A stretch of 64,000 bases of DNA, from assembly GCF_900105945.1 (NCBI RefSeq), contig NZ_FNSO01000004.1, positions 4,030,001-4,094,000 on the forward strand, read 5' to 3'. Positions 52,995 through 61,169 of this stretch are shown in pieces. Source of the stretch: Amycolatopsis tolypomycina. GTDB lineage: Bacteria; Actinomycetota; Actinomycetes; Mycobacteriales; Pseudonocardiaceae. Numbering within the stretch: position 1 is the first letter of the stretch; the number at the start of each line of letters is the position of its first letter. Under the pieces are notes generated by a model that saw only the letters and a list, made by a program, of their open reading frames with translations, searched no databases and was not told where the DNA came from. The position numbers and the translations under genes were made by a program.

Positions 52995-53915
52995 TCAGCC
53001 AAAGGTAGGAATCGGCGCGCGGGTGCGTTCCAGATCGGCGAAAAGGTCGCCGTGGTCGCCGACGCGCGCCAGGACGTCGTCCGCGGTGAACCTCAGGTGC
53101 GTGACGTGCCGGCAGGCGCGGACCTCGTCCCACGTGACCGGCGCCGACACCGTCGGCTCGTCGCGCCCGCGCAGCGAGTACGGCGCCACGGTGGTCTTGA
53201 ACGGGTTGTTCTGGCTCCAGTCGATGAAGACCTTGCCCGGCCGCAGGTCCTTCGTCATCCGCGCCACGACGAGGTCGGGCGTCTCCGCGGCCAGCCGCTC
53301 GGCCAGCGCCTTCGCGTACCGCGACGGCTCGGCGCCGTCCGTGGTCACGACCCCGGCGTAGAGCTGCATGCCCTTCGAACCGCTGGTCTTCGCCACCGGG
53401 GTGAGCCCGTCCGCCACCAGGACGTCGTACAGCCGTTCGGCGACCCGGCAGCAGTCGACCACCGTCGTGCCGGGACCGGGGTCGAGGTCGAACACCAGCC
53501 TGTCCGGGGTGCTGCGCTCGTCGCCGGGCCCGACGGTCCACTGGTGGACGTGCAGTTCGAGGGCGGCGAGGTTGGCCGCCCACACGAGCTCGGGCAGGTC
53601 GTTGATCAGCGGGTACGCGACGATCTCCGGGTCCTTGCCGCGGCCGCCGACGGTCAGGCGGGCGGTGCGGACCCAGTCCGGGGCGTGCCGGGAGACGTCC
53701 TTCTCGAAGAACGAGCCGCCGGTGACGCCGTCGGGGAAGCGCACGAACGTCATGGCCCGGTCGCGGACGTGCGGCAGCAGCACCGGCGCGATCCGCGTGT
53801 AGTAGTCGAGCACCTCGCCCTTGGTGAAGCCGTGCCGCGGGTAGAGCACCTTCTCGAGGTTCGAGAGCGTCAGCTGCCGCTCGCCCACCCGTACCGTGAT
53901 CCGGCTCCCCGCCAC
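52995..53915 (-). CDS. LigD-type NHEJ DNA polymerase (stand-alone Pol domain)
   Basis: 306 residues, one archaeo-eukaryotic primase-like polymerase domain. LTLSNLEKVLYPRHGFTKGE opens it; metal ligands Asp143 and Asp145 in VFDLDPG; SGSKGMQLYAG and FIDWSQNNPFKTTVAPYSLR complete the active site. It fills gaps and adds nucleotides at broken DNA ends in the Ku/LigD end-joining pathway. No ligase, nuclease or Ku gene is adjacent. It lies nine bases after a GAF-ANTAR gene in one unit. Confidence 0.92.
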   Translation of the reverse strand: MAGSRITVRVGERQLTLSNLEKVLYPRHGFTKGEVLDYYTRIAPVLLPHVRDRAMTFVRFPDGVTGGSFFEKDVSRHAPDWVRTARLTVGGRGKDPEIVAYPLINDLPELVWAANLAALELHVHQWTVGPGDERSTPDRLVFDLDPGPGTTVVDCCRVAERLYDVLVADGLTPVAKTSGSKGMQLYAGVVTTDGAEPSRYAKALAERLAAETPDLVVARMTKDLRPGKVFIDWSQNNPFKTTVAPYSLRGRDEPTVSAPVTWDEVRACRHVTHLRFTADDVLARVGDHGDLFADLERTRAPIPTFG

Positions 53916-53924
53916 GGCTCCACG

Positions 53925-54671
53925 TTACCGCGGCAGGACGTGCCCGGAGATGACCCGCGCGACGAACCGCTCCGCGACTTCGCGCAGCTTGACGTTCTCC
54001 CGCTGCGACTGCTCCACCAGCAGGGCGAAGGCGTCGTCGGCGTCGACCTGGCGGATCGCCATCAGCATGCCCTTGGCCTGGTCGATGACGGCCCGCGAGG
54101 TCAGCGCGGTCCGCAGGTGCTCGGACGTCTCCCTGGCCCGCAGGTACCGGTGGTACACGCGGAGGATCGCCTCCACGGCGGCCGTGTAGAGCTCCAGCAG
54201 TTGCGCTTCGACCTCCTCGAAGCCGTCGTCCTGCCGTCCGTAGCAGTTGACCGCGCCGGAGAACTGCTCGTCGGCGACCAGCGGAGCGGCGAGGAAGCTC
54301 CCGAAGCCCGCCTCCCGCGCCGCGCCGGCGAAGCCCGGCCACCGCTCGAGCGCGTCGGCCACCGAGGTGCGGACGATCTTGCCGCCGCGCATCGCTTCGA
54401 GGCACGGGCCGTCGCCGATGCGGTACTGCTCCCCGTCGAGCTCCCCCACCACGGCGCTGGTCGCGGTGGCGGTGTGCGGCACCTCCCCGGTCACCAGCGT
54501 GACCGACGCCTCGTCGACCCCCGGGACGGCGTGCCGCACCTGCAGGCACACGTGCTGCAGGAGGATCCGGAAGTCGTCTTCCTCCCGCAGGACCGCCGCG
54601 AGGGCCTCCAGCGCCCCGGTGACCTCGTCGAACAGCGGTGCCGCCGGGGCGCTGGGGTCCGGCCGTTCCAT
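53925..54671 (-). CDS. GAF-ANTAR domain regulator (1)
   Basis: 248 residues from ATG at 54671. GAF at about 35-165 (ILLQHVCLQVRHAVPGVDEA, RIGDGPCLEAMRGG, FLAAPLVADEQFSGAVNCYG); ANTAR at about 180-240 (LRTALTSRAVIDQAKGMLMA, VDADDAFALLVEQSQRENVK). ANTAR proteins bind two-hairpin RNA leaders and prevent termination. It precedes the LigD-type polymerase by nine bases in one unit. A GGGTAC word 36 bases before the start resembles SigB/SigF -10 boxes. Confidence 0.9.
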   Translation of the reverse strand: MERPDPSAPAAPLFDEVTGALEALAAVLREEDDFRILLQHVCLQVRHAVPGVDEASVTLVTGEVPHTATATSAVVGELDGEQYRIGDGPCLEAMRGGKIVRTSVADALERWPGFAGAAREAGFGSFLAAPLVADEQFSGAVNCYGRQDDGFEEVEAQLLELYTAAVEAILRVYHRYLRARETSEHLRTALTSRAVIDQAKGMLMAIRQVDADDAFALLVEQSQRENVKLREVAERFVARVISGHVLPR

Positions 54672-54776
54672 GTCTGCTCCTCCCGCTCGGGCGCGAAGTG
54701 CCCTCGGGTACCCACTCCGCCGCCAATCCATGTCCGCCGACGTTTGCCGGTGGCGGCGAGTTGGTAATCAGCGGCC

Positions 54777-55502
54777 ATGTCGTCGGAACAGGCCCTGCCG
54801 CTGGACGGTGAGCTGGCCGCGGTCGCCGCCCGGATGTCCGGGCTGCTGCTGTCGCGGGAATCCGTGGATTCGGTGCTGGAACTGATCGTTTCCCTGGCGA
54901 GCACGACGATCACCGCCGCGGCGGGAGTGGGGGTGACGCTCGTCGACGCCGAGGGCGGGCTGGTCACCACCACCGCGTCGGCGCCGCTGGTGCGCGAAGC
55001 GGACGCCCTCCAGTACGAGCTGGCCGAGGGCCCCTGCCTGGCCGCGCTGGAGGGGTGCTCGCCGCAGCGGATCGACGACGTCGCCACCGAACGGCGGTGG
55101 ACCCGGTGGTGCGCCGCGGTCGCCGGGTCGGGGCTGCGGTCGGTCGTCACCGCGCCGATGGTGACCGAAGAGGGCTGTCACGGCGCCATCAAGATCTACG
55201 CGACCGCGCCCGGCGCCTTCGGGCCGTCCGACGAGCGGAAGCTGGCGACGTTCGCCGAGCGTGCCGCCGTGCTCGTCGCCAACGCCCGCGCCTACGAACG
55301 GGCCAGCCGGTTCAGCGATCAGTTCAAGCTCACCCTGCGCGACCGGGACCTGATCGCCATGGCGAAGGGCTACCTGATGGGCCGGGACGGCCTCGGCGAG
55401 GAGGCCGCCTTCGACCGCCTGCTCTCGCTGGCCCGCGTCGAGGGCACCAGCCCGGCCGGAACCGCCGCCCGGCTCGTCGGCTCCGAGCCGCGGGAAGGGT
55501 GA
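54777..55502 (+). CDS. GAF-ANTAR domain regulator (2)
   Basis: 241 residues. GAF at about 25-165 (VLELIVSLASTTITAAAGVG, ELAEGPCLAALEG, TAPMVTEEGCHGAIKIYATA) and an ANTAR-like end (LRDRDLIAMAKGYLMGRDGL, GEEAAFDRLLSLAR). The ANTAR part is shorter than usual. It is divergent from the first GAF-ANTAR gene, with 105 bases between the starts, and its stop is four bases before the SpoIIE-like gene, so the two are likely cotranscribed. Confidence 0.87.
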   Translation: MSSEQALPLDGELAAVAARMSGLLLSRESVDSVLELIVSLASTTITAAAGVGVTLVDAEGGLVTTTASAPLVREADALQYELAEGPCLAALEGCSPQRIDDVATERRWTRWCAAVAGSGLRSVVTAPMVTEEGCHGAIKIYATAPGAFGPSDERKLATFAERAAVLVANARAYERASRFSDQFKLTLRDRDLIAMAKGYLMGRDGLGEEAAFDRLLSLARVEGTSPAGTAARLVGSEPREG

Positions 55503-55506
55503 GCGC

Positions 55507-56910
55507 ATGCGTTTCCTGCCCGAGGAGGAACAGCGCCGGCTGATCGCCGCCTGCTTCACCCGGAGCGAGCTGACGCTGGAAGAGCTGTGGATGCGGTACT
55601 TCGCGCTCGGCGGCAGCCTCAGCCTGCTGGAGCTGGACGCCTACCTGAACGGGCTGGTCACGCTGCCCCGCGTCGACCGCGACATGCTCGCCCACGCCGT
55701 CAACGAGCGGCTCGACGAGGTCACCGGCCCGGCCCGGGCGCCCTACAGCCACTCCGTCCCGGACGCGAAGCCGTTGCACGGTCCCCTGAAGGCGCTCGTC
55801 GACCTGCTCGAAGGGGCCCACCGTGCGCCGCCGGAACGGCTGCCGGCCATCGTCGCCGAAGCGGGCCGGGCGCTCGACCTGAAGATCGGCGTCTACCTGG
55901 CCGACTACGACCAGCGCACGCTCGTGCCGCTGCGGCCGGGCGCCGCCGCCCTCGACATCGAGACCACCGTCGCCGGCGACGTGTTCCGCCACGCCGGGAC
56001 CACCGTCACCCCGGACGGGACATTGTGGACGGTGCTGCTCGACGGTGTCGAACGCCTGGGGGTGCTGGAAATCGTCCCGGACGACGGGGCCGACCCGGCG
56101 CTGCGGGAGCAGTGCCGCTGGCTGGCCACGCTGCTCGGCCACCTCGTCACCATCACGACCAAGTACGGCGACGGACTGGACCGCCGTCGCCGTCACCGCC
56201 GCCGGGACTCCGCCGCCGAGCTGCTGTGGCAGAGCCTGCCGCCGCTCACGGGTGCCACCGAACGCGTCGTCGTGGGCGTGAGCGTCCAGCCGGCGTACGA
56301 CCTCAGCGGCACCGTGTTCGACTACGCGCTCTCGGAAGAGCGGGCCCAGCTGGCGATGTTCGACACCGGCGCCCGCACCCGCAGCGCGAACACGGCCGTC
56401 GTGACCGCGCTGACCGCCTACCGCGCGGCCCGCCACGCCGGCGCGTCCCTCGACGAGCAGTTCGCGGCGGTGGGCGCCGAGCTCGCGGGCCTCCCGGACG
56501 CCCCGGCGGTCGGGGGCGTGCTCGCCGAGCTGGACCTCGGCACGGGCGTCCTGCGCCTGCTCGGCGCCGGGCACACCGCACCCCTGATCGTCCGGGACGG
56601 CACCGCGACCCCCATGGCCGAACCGGCCGCCCCGCGGTTCGGCGCGCCGCATCCGGCAACGCGGCTCCGGCTCGAACCCGGCGACCTGCTCACGTTCTGC
56701 TCCCGGGGCGTGGCCGAAACGCCCGACGGCGCCGGCGAGCCGTTCGGCCGCGCCCGGATCACCGAGCAGCTCGGCCGGGACGCGGGCGAGCTGCCCCCGG
56801 AAATCGCCCGCCGGCTCACCCGGGCCGTCCTCGCCCATGGTGGCGGCGGGTCCCGGCAGGACGCCGGTGTGCTGGTCGCCCGCTTAGAGGGTCGGCAGCC
56901 GGTGTCATGA
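55507..56910 (+). CDS. SpoIIE/PP2C-fold protein lacking key catalytic residues
   Basis: 467 residues. The N-terminal 100 residues are helical, then a GAF-like part (100-230), then a PP2C/SpoIIE fold from about 255. The fold is evident (VQPAYDLSGTVFDYALSEER, LDLGTGVLRLLGAGHTAPLI, PGDLLTFCSRGVAETPDG, GEPFGRARI). The metal-binding words are altered: GGD becomes SGT, TDG becomes SRG, DDAT becomes QDAG and the DxxGHG loop becomes DTGARTR. I infer a pseudophosphatase that may bind, but not dephosphorylate, STAS partners. It ends inside a palindromic repeat. Confidence 0.85.
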   Translation: MRFLPEEEQRRLIAACFTRSELTLEELWMRYFALGGSLSLLELDAYLNGLVTLPRVDRDMLAHAVNERLDEVTGPARAPYSHSVPDAKPLHGPLKALVDLLEGAHRAPPERLPAIVAEAGRALDLKIGVYLADYDQRTLVPLRPGAAALDIETTVAGDVFRHAGTTVTPDGTLWTVLLDGVERLGVLEIVPDDGADPALREQCRWLATLLGHLVTITTKYGDGLDRRRRHRRRDSAAELLWQSLPPLTGATERVVVGVSVQPAYDLSGTVFDYALSEERAQLAMFDTGARTRSANTAVVTALTAYRAARHAGASLDEQFAAVGAELAGLPDAPAVGGVLAELDLGTGVLRLLGAGHTAPLIVRDGTATPMAEPAAPRFGAPHPATRLRLEPGDLLTFCSRGVAETPDGAGEPFGRARITEQLGRDAGELPPEIARRLTRAVLAHGGGGSRQDAGVLVARLEGRQPVS

Positions 56911-56955
56911 AAGAGTCGTTCATGACGTCTGACGTCATGAACGACTCTTTCATGA
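56905..56955. repeat. 51-base perfect palindromic intergenic repeat, copy 2
   Basis: Perfect 25-bp arms (56905-56929 and 56931-56955) around one central base. The right arm contains CATGAACGACTCTTTCATGA, starting with GACGT at the centre. It overlaps the SpoIIE-like stop codon and lies in a convergent gap, as does its relative at 21407-21461, where the same word is arranged in the opposite direction around a GACGTC centre. Confidence 0.85.
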
Positions 56956-56986
56956 CGTCCGGATCCGTGCACCCGCCAAGGAACGT

Positions 56987-57382
56987 TCAGCAGGCGGTGT
57001 CGTGCACGTCGGGCGCCAGCAACTCCCGCAAGGCGTCCGACAACGACGCGAACATCGGCACCACGGCCGCCAGCCCGGTGATCCGGAACAGCCGCGCCAG
57101 GGTCCGGCCGCTCGCCACCACCCCGAAGCGCCGCCCCTCCGCAGCCGCCCGCTCGGCCGCCACCGCCAGCGCGCGGGCACCGGCCAGGCCGACGAACGCC
57201 ACCTGCGTGAGGTCGACCACCGTCGAACCCGGTGGAGCCGAGCCCAGTTCGCGCTCGAGGATCGGCAGGGTCAGCGCGTCGATTTCGCCGGCGAACATCA
57301 GCACGAGGAAACCGGGGCGGTACTCCGTCCGGCGCGCCACCAGGGGCGCGGACCGGGTGGGGACCGGAATGACAGGGGACAC
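56987..57382 (-). CDS. STAS-domain (anti-sigma antagonist-like) protein without phosphosite
   Basis: 131 residues. STAS fold: FLVLMFAGEIDALTLPILER, STVVDLTQVAFVGLAGARAL and RRFGVVASGRTLARLFRITG. In true antagonists the second block reads FLDSSG with a phosphorylated serine; here it is FVGLAG, with no Ser or Thr. So it cannot be switched by an anti-sigma kinase in the usual way. The extra basic first 25 residues are unusual. It is transcribed after, and perhaps with, the third ANTAR gene. Confidence 0.85.
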   Translation of the reverse strand: MSPVIPVPTRSAPLVARRTEYRPGFLVLMFAGEIDALTLPILERELGSAPPGSTVVDLTQVAFVGLAGARALAVAAERAAAEGRRFGVVASGRTLARLFRITGLAAVVPMFASLSDALRELLAPDVHDTAC

Positions 57383-57484
57383 GGGATTCGGTTGGCCTTC
57401 CGCGCCGGCCGGGGCCGGCGACGCAGTGACGTGATCAAGGACGGGTCTTTGATACCCAAACGCCCGATCCGGAAACGCTCTCCT

Positions 57485-58261
57485 TCAGGGCGAGACGGTC
57501 GTGAAGGCCGCCCACAGCCGTTCGGCGGCGTGGCGGGCGGGGGCGCCGGGCAGGATCTCCCGGGTGCCCTCCGGCGGGACCGCGAGGTGGCCGCCCACGT
57601 GCTCGACGAGGGCCACGGCGAGCTCGCGGACCTTGACGTTGAACTCCTGGCTGGCGCGGCGCAGCGTCTGCCAGGCCTCCTCCGGCGGGCACCGCCGGAC
57701 CGCCATGATCGCGCCCTTCGCCTGCTCGATCGCGGCGCGGGAGGCCAGCAGGTCGAGCATCTGGTCGGGGTCGCCCGCGGTGGCGGTCTCGGCGACCACG
57801 AGCGTCATCTCGGTGAGTTTCGCGTAGCGCTGCAGGACGGCCAGGGTGGCTTCGCCGGGCGACCGGTCGAGCGTGACCGAGAGCACGAACGCGCCGTCTT
57901 CGTCCCAGAACCCGGGGAGCGCGGCCGCGCCGCGGATCGCCGCGGCCGCCGGACCGCCGTCGAACACGGTCTCCCGGGTCAGGTCCGGCCAGCGCTCGTC
58001 GCCGAAGAGGCGGTCGGTGGTGACCGGCTCGCCGGTGGCGTCGGCGACGGGGACCGGCCCGCCGTGCGCCAGCTGGGCCGGGATGAGCTGCTCGGCGACG
58101 CCCGCGGTGGCCAGCACCCGCAGCGGGCGGTCGCCGCGGCTGACGGTCAGGCCCGCGCCGAGCCAGCCGGGCAGCTCGCCCGAGATCCGCTCGAGCAGCG
58201 CCTGCAGCAATTCGGCCAGCGGTCTCCAGCGATCCGCCGCGTTCATGAGTGTCTCGGTCAC
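57485..58261 (-). CDS. GAF-ANTAR domain regulator (3)
   Basis: 258 residues. A degenerate GAF-like sensor at about 20-155 (LLERISGELPGWLGAGLTVS, then FDGGPAAAAIRGAAALPGFW) and a clear ANTAR domain at about 165-225 (LLASRAAIEQAKGAIMAVRR, EEAWQTLRRASQEFNVKVRE). An additional 30 residues follow the ANTAR. ATG start; an internal ATG at codon 6 is possible. Divergent from the leader/PfkB gene. Third ANTAR protein in five kilobases, which hints at shared RNA targets. Confidence 0.85.
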   Translation of the reverse strand: MTETLMNAADRWRPLAELLQALLERISGELPGWLGAGLTVSRGDRPLRVLATAGVAEQLIPAQLAHGGPVPVADATGEPVTTDRLFGDERWPDLTRETVFDGGPAAAAIRGAAALPGFWDEDGAFVLSVTLDRSPGEATLAVLQRYAKLTEMTLVVAETATAGDPDQMLDLLASRAAIEQAKGAIMAVRRCPPEEAWQTLRRASQEFNVKVRELAVALVEHVGGHLAVPPEGTREILPGAPARHAAERLWAAFTTVSP

Positions 58262-58418
58262 CGAACCTCCACCGGTCTTGGTTCCCTTGATTTACCGCAC
58301 CGCGCGGTGCTCCGCTCGCGGCGGCGCGGGGGTTTGTGGGACCGGCCACGCGGACGGGCGAAGCGCCGCGGCCGTCCGGCGCAACGGGATCACCCGGTGG
58401 CAGGCACCCCGAACGGGC

Positions 58419-58446
58419 GGTTTACCCCGCGGCGCGCGCGGGGTAG
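58419..58446 (+). promoter_or_regulatory. SigB/SigF-like promoter candidate upstream of the PfkB leader
   Basis: GGTTTA at 58419-58424 and GGGTAG at 58441-58446 with a 16-base spacer match the general-stress promoter form GTTT-N(14-17)-GGGTA. It lies about 25 bases before the leader peptide ATG. Confidence 0.55.
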
Positions 58447-58471
58447 CTGGTCGGTGATCCGAGGAGGCGCC

Positions 58472-58495
58472 ATGACCGACCGGTGGCACCGGTGA
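58472..58495 (+). CDS. Seven-codon leader peptide MTDRWHR
   Basis: ATG preceded at four to five bases by GAGGAGG, the best ribosome site in this area, and ended by TGA that overlaps the ATG of the PfkB gene as TGATG. The PfkB gene itself has no Shine-Dalgarno outside this mini-ORF. The arrangement suggests that ribosomes load at the leader and restart on the kinase. Too short for family assignment. Confidence 0.55.
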   Translation: MTDRWHR

Positions 58496-59433
58496 TGTTC
58501 AGCGAAGTCGTCGTCGCCGGGCAGATCGCCCGCGACCTGGTGATCGAGGTCCCGGACGCGCCCACGGCTGGCTCGTCGGCCCCGGTCCGGCACCGGCAGG
58601 AGCTGCTCGGCGGGAAGGGCGCCAACCAGGCCGTGGCGCTGGGCCAGCTCGGGGTGTCGGTGTCCCTCGTCGGGGTGGTCGGCCGGGACCGCACCGGCGA
58701 CACGCTGCTCGCCCAGGCCCGGGCCGACCGGATCGCGACCTCGCACGTCGTCCGCCGGGCGGGCACCGAGACCGCGCTGCTCGTCGACGTCGTCGACGAC
58801 CACGGCCGGCGCCGCTACCTGGAGCACGTCCCGGAGGGCACGCTGCTCACCGAGAACGACGTCTTCGCCGCGTCCGCGCCGATCTCGGCCGCCGCGTCGC
58901 TCATCGTGCAGCTGCAGCAGCCCGCGCCGGTGGCACTGCTCGCCGCCCGGCTGGCGCACACCGCCGGCACCCGGGTCGTGCTCGACGGCGCACCGCAGGA
59001 CGACGCGCTGACCTCCGAGCTGCTCGCCCCCGCCGACGTCGTGCGCGCCGACGGCCACGAAGCCGAGCTGCTCACCGGAAAGCCGGTCGACGACGTCGCC
59101 GCGGCCGCCCGCGCCGCGTCGGAGCTCCGGCGGCTCGGACCGTCCCTGGTCGTGCTCGAGGTTTCCGGGCAGGGCAACCTGTTCGCCGGGCCGGAGGGCA
59201 CCTGGTTCGTGCCGGACGTCGAGACCCCCGTCGTCGACCCCACCGGCGCCGGCGACGCGCTCGTCGCCACCCTGACCGCGGCATTGACCCGCCGCCGTCC
59301 GCTGGAGACGGCGGCGAGCCTGGCCGTCGCGGCCGCCGCGGCGACGACCGGGCACGCGGGCGGCCGCCCGCACCTGTCCCGCGCGGAACTCGACCGGCTG
59401 CAGCCCCGGGAGCTGGAGACCGTGCGGGCCTGA
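58495..59433 (+). CDS. PfkB family sugar kinase (ribokinase-like)
   Basis: 312 residues from ATG at 58495. Signature 1 LLGGKGANQAVALGQLG and signature 2 VDPTGAGDALVATL with the catalytic Asp in GAGD are both complete. The overall pattern (VVVAGQIARDLVIEVPDAPT) is that of ribokinases. It phosphorylates a sugar or nucleoside with ATP; substrate unproven. In a stress island, a role in nucleoside salvage is possible. Ends four bases before the convergent LigD gene. Confidence 0.9.
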   Translation: MFSEVVVAGQIARDLVIEVPDAPTAGSSAPVRHRQELLGGKGANQAVALGQLGVSVSLVGVVGRDRTGDTLLAQARADRIATSHVVRRAGTETALLVDVVDDHGRRRYLEHVPEGTLLTENDVFAASAPISAAASLIVQLQQPAPVALLAARLAHTAGTRVVLDGAPQDDALTSELLAPADVVRADGHEAELLTGKPVDDVAAAARAASELRRLGPSLVVLEVSGQGNLFAGPEGTWFVPDVETPVVDPTGAGDALVATLTAALTRRRPLETAASLAVAAAAATTGHAGGRPHLSRAELDRLQPRELETVRA

Positions 59434-59437
59434 GCGG

Positions 59438-61015
59438 CTACAGGCCCGGCAGTTTCTGTTCCAGGCCCAGCAGCACGGAGAACGGGTCGCCGCGCTCGGC
59501 CAGGCGATCCGGCACGTCCCGGATCGTCCACCGGTCCGGCGCGAGATCCGGGTCGTCGAGCTCGTCCCACTCCAGCGGCACCGAGACCGGCGCCCCGGGC
59601 CGGGGCCGGACGCTGTAGGGCGCGACGAGGGTCTTGTTCAGCACGTTCTGCGTGTAGTCGAGCCGGGCCCGGCCGCGGCGCTTGTCCTTCGTCCAGGCCC
59701 AGCTGACCAGATCGGGCAGCACCCGGCCGATCGTCTTGGACACCGTCTCCGCCCACGTGCGGGTCTGCTCGAAGGTGCAGTGCGGGGCGATCGGCACCCA
59801 CACCTGGATCCCGCGCTGCCCGGTCACCTTGGGCCGGCCGGTCAGGCCGAGGTGCTCGAGCGCCGTCCGGTGCAGCCGCGCCAGGTCGAGAACCTCCTCG
59901 AAGGTCGTCTCCGGGCCGGGGTCGATGTCGAACAGCACCCACGTCGGCCGGTCGACGTCGGCGGCCCGGGAGGTCCAGGCGTGCAGCTCCAGCGCGCCGT
60001 AGTTCGCCAGCCAGGCCAGCGTGGCGACGCTGTCGGCGACGACGTACCGCCGGCTCTCCCCCGCCTCCGCGCGTTCGTTGCGCCAGGTCGTCAGCCAGTC
60101 CGGCGCGTGCTGCGGGACTTCCTTCTGCCAGAAGCCCGGCTCGGTGACGCCCTGCGGGAACCGGTGGGTGTTGAGCGGGCGGCCGGCCAGGTACGGCAGC
60201 ATGACCGGCCCGACGGTGACGTAGTAGCGGATCAGGTCCCGTTTGGTGACGGGCTTCCCGCCGCTCGCCGCCGGGAAGAGCACCTTGTCCAGGTTGGTCA
60301 GGGCGAGTTCGCGGCCGGCCACCGACCACCGGCCCTTGGCGCCCAGGTCGTCGAGGGCGGCCAGTTCGTCGCCCGTCGGCGCCTGCCAGCCGCCGACGTG
60401 TTCCTCCGCCTCCGCGGCGGGTCGGTCGCCGTGCCACAACGCGTCGGGGGCGGCCGCGACCTCGTCGTTGGTGCGGCCGCTCTTCACCGAGTGCGGGTGG
60501 TCCTCGGCGTCCCAGCCGGCCTGGGCGTGCTCGTCCTGCTTGTGCAGGAGGAACCACTGGTCCTTTTCGCCGCGGCCGCTCCGCACGAGGACGAACCGGC
60601 CGGCCAGCTTCTCGCCTTCGAGGTCGAAGTGCAGTGTCCCGGCCTCGATCGCGCGTGCCGGGTCGGCTTCGACCGGCCGCCACACGCCGCGGTCCCAGAC
60701 GATGACGTCGCCGCCGCCGTATTCGCCGCGCGGGATGACACCTTCGAAGCCGGCGTACTCGATCGGGTGATCTTCGACGTGCACGGCCAGCCGGCGGGCC
60801 TTCGGGTCCAGCGTGGGCCCCTTCGGCACCGCCCAGCTGACCAGCACGCCGTCGAGCTCGAGGCGGAAGTCGTAGTGCAGCCGGCGGGCCCGGTGCCGCT
60901 GCACCACGAACCGGTGGCCGTCCGGCCCGGCCGCGCCGCCGGCCGGCTCCGCGGTGCGGTCGAAGTCGCGCATCTGCTGGTAGCGCCGCAGTTTGCGGGC
61001 CGGATCGGCTGCCAT
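59438..61015 (-). CDS. LigD-type PE-Pol protein (3'-phosphoesterase plus polymerase)
   Basis: 525 residues from ATG at 61015. The phosphoesterase domain is at about 30-160: FVVQRHRARRLHYDFRLEL carries the catalytic His residues, followed by HVEDHPIEYAGFEG and GEYGGGDVIVWDRG. The polymerase domain is at about 230-525: LALTNLDKVLFPAASGGKPV, FDIDPGPETT with the metal Asp pair, and DYTQNVLNKTLVAPYSVRPR. No ligase domain. It trims and fills broken ends in non-homologous end joining. Domain order PE-Pol, unlike the Pol-PE-Lig order of mycobacterial LigD. Last gene of the hemerythrin operon. Confidence 0.92.
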   Translation of the reverse strand: MAADPARKLRRYQQMRDFDRTAEPAGGAAGPDGHRFVVQRHRARRLHYDFRLELDGVLVSWAVPKGPTLDPKARRLAVHVEDHPIEYAGFEGVIPRGEYGGGDVIVWDRGVWRPVEADPARAIEAGTLHFDLEGEKLAGRFVLVRSGRGEKDQWFLLHKQDEHAQAGWDAEDHPHSVKSGRTNDEVAAAPDALWHGDRPAAEAEEHVGGWQAPTGDELAALDDLGAKGRWSVAGRELALTNLDKVLFPAASGGKPVTKRDLIRYYVTVGPVMLPYLAGRPLNTHRFPQGVTEPGFWQKEVPQHAPDWLTTWRNERAEAGESRRYVVADSVATLAWLANYGALELHAWTSRAADVDRPTWVLFDIDPGPETTFEEVLDLARLHRTALEHLGLTGRPKVTGQRGIQVWVPIAPHCTFEQTRTWAETVSKTIGRVLPDLVSWAWTKDKRRGRARLDYTQNVLNKTLVAPYSVRPRPGAPVSVPLEWDELDDPDLAPDRWTIRDVPDRLAERGDPFSVLLGLEQKLPGL

Positions 61016-61032
61016 GCCCCGGGAGTACCCAC

Positions 61033-61164
61033 TCAGTCCGGAGCCGACCACGGCGGGTTCTTCTTCGCCAGCTCCTCGTATTCGGCGACCTCCTGCGGGG
61101 TCGGATCGAGGCCGGCCTCCTCGGCGAACTCCTCCGGATCGACGGCGTCGTCGGGCTCGGTCAT
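61033..61164 (-). CDS. Small acidic protein (43 aa)
   Basis: MTEPDDAVDPEEFAEEAGLD then PTPQEVAEYEELAKKNPPW: strongly acidic, with one likely helix. Five bases after the hemerythrin stop and 17 before the LigD start on the same strand, so part of one message. No family recognised, though short acidic proteins beside stress genes are frequent in actinobacteria. Confidence 0.7.
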   Translation of the reverse strand: MTEPDDAVDPEEFAEEAGLDPTPQEVAEYEELAKKNPPWSAPD

Positions 61165-61169
61165 CCCGC

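Noticed and set aside
52995..61015. Complete bacterial NHEJ locus
   Set aside because: Neither a Ku gene nor an ATP-dependent ligase domain is encoded anywhere in the window.
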